DNA of 64,000 nucleotides. Source: Sphingomonadales bacterium UBA2683. Lineage in GTDB: Bacteria; Pseudomonadota; Alphaproteobacteria; Sphingomonadales; Sphingomonadaceae. The notes under the pieces were generated by a model. That model was not told the DNA's origin and searched no databases. It saw nothing but the letters and a program-made list of their open reading frames with translations. The DNA lies in NCBI GenBank assembly GCA_002354635.1, contig DELZ01000001.1, positions 297,085 to 361,084 on the forward strand. The letters run 5' to 3'. Below are positions 59,701 through 64,000 of this stretch, in pieces (position 1 is the first letter of the stretch; each line of letters begins with the position of its first letter). A program made the translations under genes and the position numbers.

Positions 59701-62700
59701 CAGCGCACAATGTGTCGAGGGCAATATCTGTCTCGGTACGATCAACGCGGACAATCTGGTCTATATCGGCCAGGCAAGCAACAACGACGTAATTCAGGGA
59801 ATAGTCGAGTCCGGCACGATTTCCACCAGCGACATTCTGGTCTCCACCCGCCGCGATATCATCATGGGCACGGACGGCATTGCGACGGTCCTCGATGCAA
59901 CCAACCAGTTTCTGGTCCAGAGTACCGAAGGCAATGTCGATCTGCGCAATGCTTCCGCGAGCAGTGCCAGTGTGCAGGTCAGCGCCATCAATGGCAGCCT
60001 GCTCGGCAGCGGGTCGCTTACCAGCACCAATGATATCGGGATAACAGTGGGAGGAGATGTCAACGCGGCATCGATCAATACCGATGGCCAGCTGACGACC
60101 ATTGCTCTCGTTGGCGGCGGGCTCGAATCCTCTTATTCAGTGCCGGGCAGCATCTCGGTCAACAGTCTGACTCAAGCTGGGGCAGTCAATGTCAATATCA
60201 TTGCCGGTGGCAATATCAATTTTGGCCGGATCAATCTGCCCACAAACCGTTCCATAACGCTGACAGCGGCAAATGGGGATGCCTTCCTGGGCAGCAACAG
60301 CAGCGCAACCGCCATCTCCATGCTGGGCAACAATGTTGGCTTCAACACGCTACTGTCGACCGGCAACATCACGCTTAATGCGACCACCGGCAATCTGACC
60401 GGGTCCGGTCCAGGCGATTTATCAGCCAATGGCGCAATCGATCTTGATGCTGGCAATGATATCAGCTTCGGCAACGGGACTTCACCCACCGGCTTTTCTG
60501 CCAATGCGGGCGGCGCGATCAACTTCGGCAATATCACCGGACGCGACATCCAGTTTGCGGCGGCCGGCAATATAACCGGTCTCAGTGCGCTTTCCCCGAC
60601 ATCCACCGGCGGGGTGTTTGACCGCGTGGTGCTGAATGCCGGTGCCAATGTCACTATCACCGCCGCCGTCCAGGCGATCGATGTCGTTGATATCGACGGA
60701 ATCAATGTTAGCCTTGGCTCGGTCAATTCCAATGCCGCCAATGTGCTGGCAACGGGAGTCGTGAATATTGGCTCTTTGCTGGGCGGCACCCAAATCATTC
60801 AGGGCGCTGCGGTGACGCTGGGCACGGTTAATATCAATTCCGCGAACACGGCTACGGTTACTGCAACAGCGGGCAACATTACTGCCGGAAACCTGGCTGG
60901 CGGCAGTGCCATATTGAATGCTGCCGGAAACGCCACAGTTACCGATGTTTCCCTGACAGGCCTGCTGGATATCGATGCGACCGGTTCGATAGGTTTCGCG
61001 AATGTCACCGCGCGGGATATCCAGCTCACAGCAGGTGGCAACATCGCCGGTGCAACCGCGATATCGCCGAATACGACCGGCGGCGTGTTCGACCGGGTTG
61101 TCCTGAATGCCGGCGGTGATGTCACCGTCACCGGAACCGTTCAGGCAATTGATATCGTTGATGTCGATGGCGGGAACGTGACGATCGGAACCCTTGATTC
61201 CAACGACGGCGATATCCTGGCGACGGGGGCGGTGTCCGTCGGGAATATCACCGGCACCACCCATGTGATACAGGGTGGCAGCATAAATCTGACATCCGTT
61301 GCAATAACCGGCTCCTTGACCGCAAACGCAACCACAGGATCAATTACGTCCGGCAATATTGGCGCCAGCACCACCAATCTGGATGCGGTGGACGCTATCG
61401 CTCTGGCAGATGTCACCGTAACCGGTGCCCTGTTCGCGGATGCGGGTGGTGCTGTTTCCTTCGGCACGCTGACAGGTCGTGATATTCAGATCAATGCCGG
61501 CGGCACCATTGCCGGGACGAGCGCAATTTCGTCCAATGCAACCGGCGGCGTGTTCGATCGTGTGGTGCTGAACTCGGGCAGCAATATCGATATCGCAGGA
61601 TCGGTTCAGGCCGTTGATGTGGTGGATATTGACGGAGCCAATGTCACACTGGGTTCCGTGAACTCAAATGCCGGTAATGTGCTGGCAACCGGATCAGCAG
61701 ACGTCGGCAGCTTGCTGGGAGGCACCCATGTCATCCAGGGCACGAGCGTAATTCTCGACAGTAGCAATATTGCTGGAAATCTGACGGTGACCGCCACAGC
61801 CGGCAACATTTCCGGCGTTGCCGGCCTGTTGGTCGGCGGCACCATCGATTATGATGCCACCGGCTCCATCGGGTTCGGCAGTGCGACGGCTTCCGTCATC
61901 AATATGGCTTCCGGCGGGAATATTGCCGGCGGTGACCTGACCGCCGCCAATGCGCTTGATCTGAACGGCGGCAATATCGCCATCGGTGATGCCAGCGCCG
62001 CCAGTATCGCTATGACCAGCGGCTTGAATATCCTGTTCAATTCCCTGACCTCGCCCAACACGATCACGCTCACCGCTGCCAGCGGCACCATCGGCATGAA
62101 CAGCGGGGCCGGAGATATCGGCAGCGGTGGCAGCGTGGATCTGACGGCGCAGGCACTGAACCTCGGAGACGTGACTTCATCAGGCTCGGTCAATGCCACG
62201 GCGACCGCGGGCGATGCCGGCTTCGGTACCGTCGATGCGGCAAATGACATTGTCATCTCGGCAACCGGCACGCCGACCCTGGACAAGGCAATCAGCGGCG
62301 GCAACACCAGTATCACGGGTGCGTCGGTCACGTTGAATAACGGCACTATCGGCGGCGATCTGGCGCTCGATGCGACAGCCGGTGACATCAATGGAACGGG
62401 TACGGTTACCGTGGGCGGTGGCATCGACCTGGATGCGACCGGGAATGTAGGCTTTGGCAGCCTCGATGCCCAGGGCGGCACCTTCACCGTCGATGCCGGC
62501 GGCAATATCAATTTTACCAGCGCCGCGAGCAGCGATGATATGACGCTGAACGCTGGCGGCGCGCTGGTTGCAGACAGTGTCTCCGCTGCCAAGACAGGTT
62601 CGGGATCGGTCTTCATCAGTGCGGCAAATGGAATTGATCTCCGCAATGTTTCCGGAAACAGCATTACGCTGCAGGCGTTCAACGGACTGGTGAATGTCCG

Positions 62701-64000
62701 CAACAATGTCGATGTGACCGAAATACTGGTTGCAGAAGGTGCGTCCGTTTCGATCGTCACGCAGCAGGACATGGCGGTTATTTCCGTAGCCAGTAGCGGC
62801 GATATACGGCTGTCCTCTGCCGGAAATCTCGATGTTCAGGGTGCCGAAGCCACCGGCGACATCACAATAAACGCCGGTGGTTCCGCAACCATCAGCGACA
62901 CCTTTGTTGCCGGTCAATCCGCGCCGATCAATCTCACCGGTCCGCAGAGCGCGGTTTCGACAGGTGGTGACATTTCCATCACCGCCGCCGACAATGTTCT
63001 GATCAAAAGTCTCTTAAACGCGCAGAACGACCTGCAGATCACCGCAGGAGGGCTGATCGATATTCAGGCAAATGTCGTGGGCAACGCCATCATGACAACC
63101 AGTTCAGACATGAATATCGGTTCGGCCGGAAGCCTTGGGCAAACAGACTTGACCAGTGATATCCAGATCTTCTCCGATGGCACGACACAGATGGTCCTGG
63201 GTGGAGCCACTGATCAGACCGGGGTCTTCTCTCTCGACAATGATGAATTCAGCCGCATCCATTCCGGCGGCGATCTGACCCTGACCGCCTTGTCTACAGG
63301 CATCGGCGGATTTGACATGGTGCTGCAGGATTTGAACGTGCTTGTGGCAAACAATGTCAGCGGCCCGCAATCGGCCAATATCGGACTGGGCAATAATCTC
63401 AATTTCGTATCCGGACAGTCGATTGCCGTGACCGGCTTTGTCGATTTCGGCAATGCCAATGCAAATTCCGGTCTGAATTTTACGGCCGGTCAGGACATGT
63501 TTGTCGACGCCGCCAGCGGCATCATCCAGATGACCGACGCGAACGGAAGTTTCTCCGGCAGCGGCAGTCTCTCGATCAATGCCGCCAGTATCTTCGCAAT
63601 GACCAGCCAGGCACTGGACGATATCGCAGGCCTGTCTGCGGCGGATATCGACAACCGCCTCGCAAGCAACGACGGCATTGATCTTCCCGATGGCCTGATC
63701 CGGGCGGACAATGTCCAGATAGCGGTGACTGACAATCTGCTCATTCAGAATACGGCAAACGGAACCGAATTCGCCGATCGGCGCGGGTTCAATGCAGGAA
63801 GCTTGTCCATTGTAGGCCCCTCGACGGGCAATACCACTATCGTGATCAACGGTATTGTGAGTACTGCAACCGGCCTGGATACTATTCCCGCCACCAATGT
63901 ATCGATCGGTTTTGATCCCGCCTCCACGATCAATGGCTGTGTGATCAACAATCCGGCCAGCTGCAACCCTACGCCAACTCCGACGCCGACGCCTGTCCCG
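53786..64000 (+). CDS. Giant TpsA-like filamentous-haemagglutinin exoprotein (runs off right edge)
   Basis: An open frame of 3405 codons from the ATG at 53786 (GAGGA seven bases upstream) to the window end, with no stop seen. Residues 1-44 are a long signal ending AQA. Residues about 85-155 hold repeated D-I/V-R-I-S-A/S-P motifs. The TPS domain follows (about 205-320: VVTVFGAETFINWAP, RGIAFSGNVSSHLGAN, FYSPGGIVIGAGSTFDVGGL), in which SPGG replaces the usual NPNG motif. The rest is predicted beta-helix: a Gly-rich module array (about 924-1611) and three tandem ~156-residue repeats (about 2243-2690). The visible end is NGCVINNPASC followed by Thr-Pro repeats. It is probably secreted by the adjacent TpsB; its function (adhesin, biofilm, toxin scaffold) is unknown. 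Confidence 0.92.
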   Translation, partial: MTSGSQDMQQGSGTRRSRKLYWLSGSSLAAAAFLMVSAPQAAQAQLRAPGLIQDNAPHRNNADIPRPDLAQNQPHNRAPGLLARDIRISAPVTPLPVNDIRISSPAPANLSNTSISSPASLPAAFQPHQTLADVSVSDVRISAPAGLDLDNIRISSSALMPGANQPQAPAGLVAINQPQAIGARISNTQAFQANGVSASAVTTVSRAADADVVTVFGAETFINWAPLDTANNDNLINILPGGTSLTFVGPVAGYTILNRILPTGTTVSGDPRGIAFSGNVSSHLGANDGPTGGNIWFYSPGGIVIGAGSTFDVGGLVLTTNDIDTTGGLFGAGGEIRFRGVADSLSSVTIENGATINASNNGSSYVAMVAPRVVQGGTVSVNGSAAYVAAEQADLTINNGLFDIAIGVGTTDANGVVHSGTTTGPSSTPIFDAFGNTTNADAQAIYMVAVPKNDALTMLVGGALGYQAAASAAVVNGNVVLSAGANVAATGNVTNASFAFDKTAADSDSNIELQNVAFGSSVSTFATNGIIASTTSQTDSVIASNTLGTQNILLEARNRIDINARGGGVIRSAGNLTLRAGTDGIGGTINIDADQTGVVGPIVSGLIADGNLLVDASAAGLDDFSNVRNNGGTGIGQNAVGGTINIDINGGGDLVVGGTARFMADAQGGKGETQNGSAQAGNINLDISSGTFNVTGTTFFGTRAIAAQNLKALGNGPGLVGSDSVGGNVNMALSGGVVTTGNMFVDLGAVATAGESAGGVQSNDATSGAFDLTVTGGSHVINDLSVNALADASTGSFDAAGTGISGFARSGGANFLIGGGSLTINSDLTTGFSTYGISPASAADRVSVTSRNGGSLTVTGTLGINTIALDGVDTAISNSGSIAILVDNAALTTGGLNLNSSARPNNRFSFFSSDEGRDFQAGDISLIAQNGGTFASGFSSFSANATGNDTNGGNGTGGDIFIHANNGSMNFTNSVFIDASGVGGVGGNSGNPSSLGTGQGGAINLRAEGASGVLSFTNLDINADGSIASDGEGGAPAFEGDGGLGFGGAVTFDILGGTFTANDIAVGSDGSGGRGGNLVTLPAPGLAPLSASQALPADLTVVNSPQAGGVSAGDGGDGQGGDVTFNLNGGNATVTNLTISANGFGGDGAYGDINNGTAGGNGGRGLGGSTTFNALSGTLTVTSTLTVSADGNNQSIAPYGSSGRGGFGNGSDGGSGGAGTGGTATFNLDGTATINAGQVVVSTNASGGRGGSSSYSFDALSNPIQAGISGNGGDATGGNATFNNNAGTLNFGQLSVTSTGTGGNGGEVFGISTGYADNIAGNGGSGTGGNATININQDDLGNPVYVVDASGAGGDGGDGLDGGSGGAAFGGIAAININGATAILDDPTIRANATGGNGGQGKFDDATFTTGRSGDGGNATGGTARLEVTGAGGNIDLGFISLQSDGIGGQGGAGSYNFSGDGGDGGSGGDAAGGRSELVTRTGGTINLTAGTFDFTSTGTGGAGGSGGNTYADAAGDGGDGGSGTGGTSLFLAQGGTITGQDVNFTVAGNGGNGGTGGTYGISGTNGVSGIGGTGSGGTAAIEVQEGSPGVITVANVTMFANGYNAGDLAGLPTGLGGRIEITDTSTDPAGLINLASLNVQALNAGGAPTGGFFVTGNSDAIAIAGNLTVNVAGNIEYDFDGDGQMTVGGNATLNSGQQILINHSNNLAPVNSIDVAGTFAATAQGNFVSTAGSRIGAGGTATVRSEQNATVADIAGVGLVDVSALQNVLLVNGAVTGTPVVVNFGAGPVVTGPQLIVRAGLDPTGTPAPTPTASYDPNFNATISGTVTSTGNIAVNAGGNAIFATGSSTISDNGLTVQTGDDIIIQTGASLTAANNPAATPSAATPFTDLNNLVLAAGALTPLGSAPLTPISSIVAQGDLDANGFAVVLSANAIDGLGGTITASSLSADINDAPSNAVIAATGQSDDNGLLSAQCVEGNICLGTINADNLVYIGQASNNDVIQGIVESGTISTSDILVSTRRDIIMGTDGIATVLDATNQFLVQSTEGNVDLRNASASSASVQVSAINGSLLGSGSLTSTNDIGITVGGDVNAASINTDGQLTTIALVGGGLESSYSVPGSISVNSLTQAGAVNVNIIAGGNINFGRINLPTNRSITLTAANGDAFLGSNSSATAISMLGNNVGFNTLLSTGNITLNATTGNLTGSGPGDLSANGAIDLDAGNDISFGNGTSPTGFSANAGGAINFGNITGRDIQFAAAGNITGLSALSPTSTGGVFDRVVLNAGANVTITAAVQAIDVVDIDGINVSLGSVNSNAANVLATGVVNIGSLLGGTQIIQGAAVTLGTVNINSANTATVTATAGNITAGNLAGGSAILNAAGNATVTDVSLTGLLDIDATGSIGFANVTARDIQLTAGGNIAGATAISPNTTGGVFDRVVLNAGGDVTVTGTVQAIDIVDVDGGNVTIGTLDSNDGDILATGAVSVGNITGTTHVIQGGSINLTSVAITGSLTANATTGSITSGNIGASTTNLDAVDAIALADVTVTGALFADAGGAVSFGTLTGRDIQINAGGTIAGTSAISSNATGGVFDRVVLNSGSNIDIAGSVQAVDVVDIDGANVTLGSVNSNAGNVLATGSADVGSLLGGTHVIQGTSVILDSSNIAGNLTVTATAGNISGVAGLLVGGTIDYDATGSIGFGSATASVINMASGGNIAGGDLTAANALDLNGGNIAIGDASAASIAMTSGLNILFNSLTSPNTITLTAASGTIGMNSGAGDIGSGGSVDLTAQALNLGDVTSSGSVNATATAGDAGFGTVDAANDIVISATGTPTLDKAISGGNTSITGASVTLNNGTIGGDLALDATAGDINGTGTVTVGGGIDLDATGNVGFGSLDAQGGTFTVDAGGNINFTSAASSDDMTLNAGGALVADSVSAAKTGSGSVFISAANGIDLRNVSGNSITLQAFNGLVNVRNNVDVTEILVAEGASVSIVTQQDMAVISVASSGDIRLSSAGNLDVQGAEATGDITINAGGSATISDTFVAGQSAPINLTGPQSAVSTGGDISITAADNVLIKSLLNAQNDLQITAGGLIDIQANVVGNAIMTTSSDMNIGSAGSLGQTDLTSDIQIFSDGTTQMVLGGATDQTGVFSLDNDEFSRIHSGGDLTLTALSTGIGGFDMVLQDLNVLVANNVSGPQSANIGLGNNLNFVSGQSIAVTGFVDFGNANANSGLNFTAGQDMFVDAASGIIQMTDANGSFSGSGSLSINAASIFAMTSQALDDIAGLSAADIDNRLASNDGIDLPDGLIRADNVQIAVTDNLLIQNTANGTEFADRRGFNAGSLSIVGPSTGNTTIVINGIVSTATGLDTIPATNVSIGFDPASTINGCVINNPASCNPTPTPTPTPVP
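54038..54260 (+). repeat. DxRISxP motif repeats between the signal and TPS domain of the giant exoprotein
   Basis: The translated linker contains at least four copies of a short motif: DIRISAP (residue 85), DIRISSP (99), DVRISAP (138) and NIRISSS (151), with a weaker TSISSP near 113 and ARISN further on, separated by Pro/Ala/Asn-rich spacers. The pattern lies between the predicted signal cleavage site (44) and the TPS domain. It is not part of any TPS domain that I know. Confidence 0.7.
56556..58620 (+). repeat. Gly-rich ~50-residue module array in the giant exoprotein
   Basis: About a dozen degenerate modules, each with a beta-strand-like half (for example VTFNLNGGNATVTNLTISANG, ATFNLDGTATINAGQVVV) and a Gly-rich half (GGNGG, GGDGG, GSGGAGTGG), follow each other with a period of about 45-60 residues. 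The period and the repeated TF/AT-N opening are seen directly in translation. The DNA is correspondingly rich in GGCGGC/GGCAAT and would appear as imperfect tandem repeats. Confidence 0.75.
60516..61860 (+). repeat. Three tandem ~156-residue repeats in the giant exoprotein
   Basis: The segment GRDIQ, then GGVFDRVVLNAG, VQAIDVVDIDG, NSNAANVLATG, GSLLGGTQIIQG recurs three times: the GRDIQ/ARDIQ/GRDIQ arginine codons lie at 60542, 61013 and 61478, periods of 471 and 465 bases (157 and 155 residues). Copies 1 and 3 are closest in GSVNSNA...NVLATG and GSLLGGT; copy 2 differs most. This points to recent internal duplication. Confidence 0.85.

Noticed and set aside
60516..61860. CRISPR-like regularly spaced repeats
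   Set aside because: The units are about 470 bases, in frame, coding and degenerate, without short identical repeats and unique spacers; they are protein repeats.
54358..63966. Many long minus-strand open frames opposite the giant exoprotein (Pro/Ala/Leu-rich)
   Set aside because: They mirror the repeated Gly/Asn/Ala/Thr codons of the plus-strand exoprotein, which has a ribosome binding site, signal peptide and TPS domain; the antisense products have no recognisable domain.

Overview
The window is chromosomal DNA from an alphaproteobacterium, most likely a sphingomonad (Sphingomonadales; Sphingopyxis/Parasphingorhabdus-like). The evidence is the gene content and order: argS-SPOR-nagZ-scpA-scpB, infA-maf-RNase E/G, short-form hisG with hisD, cobS/cobT, two TonB-dependent receptors and a compact cpa/tad pilus cluster. 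Many genes are coupled through ATGA or TAATG overlaps, and TTG/GTG starts are frequent. I see no tRNA, rRNA, insertion sequence, phage gene or CRISPR array. No gap between genes exceeds about 220 bases, so no long stretch is without a gene.

Layout. 1-5.7 kb (minus): chromosome segregation (scpB partial, scpA), peptidoglycan recycling (nagZ), a SPOR protein, argS and a lipoprotein. 5.9-8.2 kb (plus): ispH-thrB-rnhA. 8.3-10.6 kb (minus): a tiny DUF1508 protein, a DauA-like FAD oxidoreductase and a lysophospholipase-like hydrolase. 10.7-17.8 kb (plus): cpaA-cpaB-cpaC-cpaD-cpaE-tadB-tadC, ending in a clear terminator; the motor ATPase gene cpaF and a pilin gene are absent. 17.8-21.0 kb (minus): maiA-TonB receptor-marR operon. 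21.1-23.0 kb (minus): infA, maf and a short RNase E/G-like protein. 23.2-25.7 kb (plus): a second TonB receptor with an odd low-complexity insert. 25.9-28.8 kb (minus): a monooxygenase and small membrane protein pair, and a cupin/acetyltransferase pair. 29.0-36.2 kb (minus): hppA, then hisG-hisD-DUF1993-nusB-esterase-thiL. 36.3-45.7 kb (mixed): DUF2332, pirin-cupin-bolA, a J-domain protein, cobS, a class A penicillin-binding protein, cobT and a nitroreductase. Palindromic intergenic repeats occur at 22.64, 25.73, 35.46 and 37.35 kb.

The most interesting region is 45.88-64.0 kb (plus). Five adjacent same-strand genes encode an exported TPR-CHAT (caspase-like) protein, a CHASE2-class III adenylate cyclase, a small exported FecR-like protein, a TpsB/FhaC-type outer-membrane transporter and a giant TpsA-like exoprotein that runs off the right edge (at least 3405 residues). 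The first three are translationally overlapping or coupled. I infer a two-partner secretion system tied to a periplasmic protease-like protein and to cAMP signalling. The giant protein contains a pre-TPS linker with repeated DxRISxP motifs, about a dozen Gly-rich ~50-residue modules, and three tandem ~156-residue repeats.
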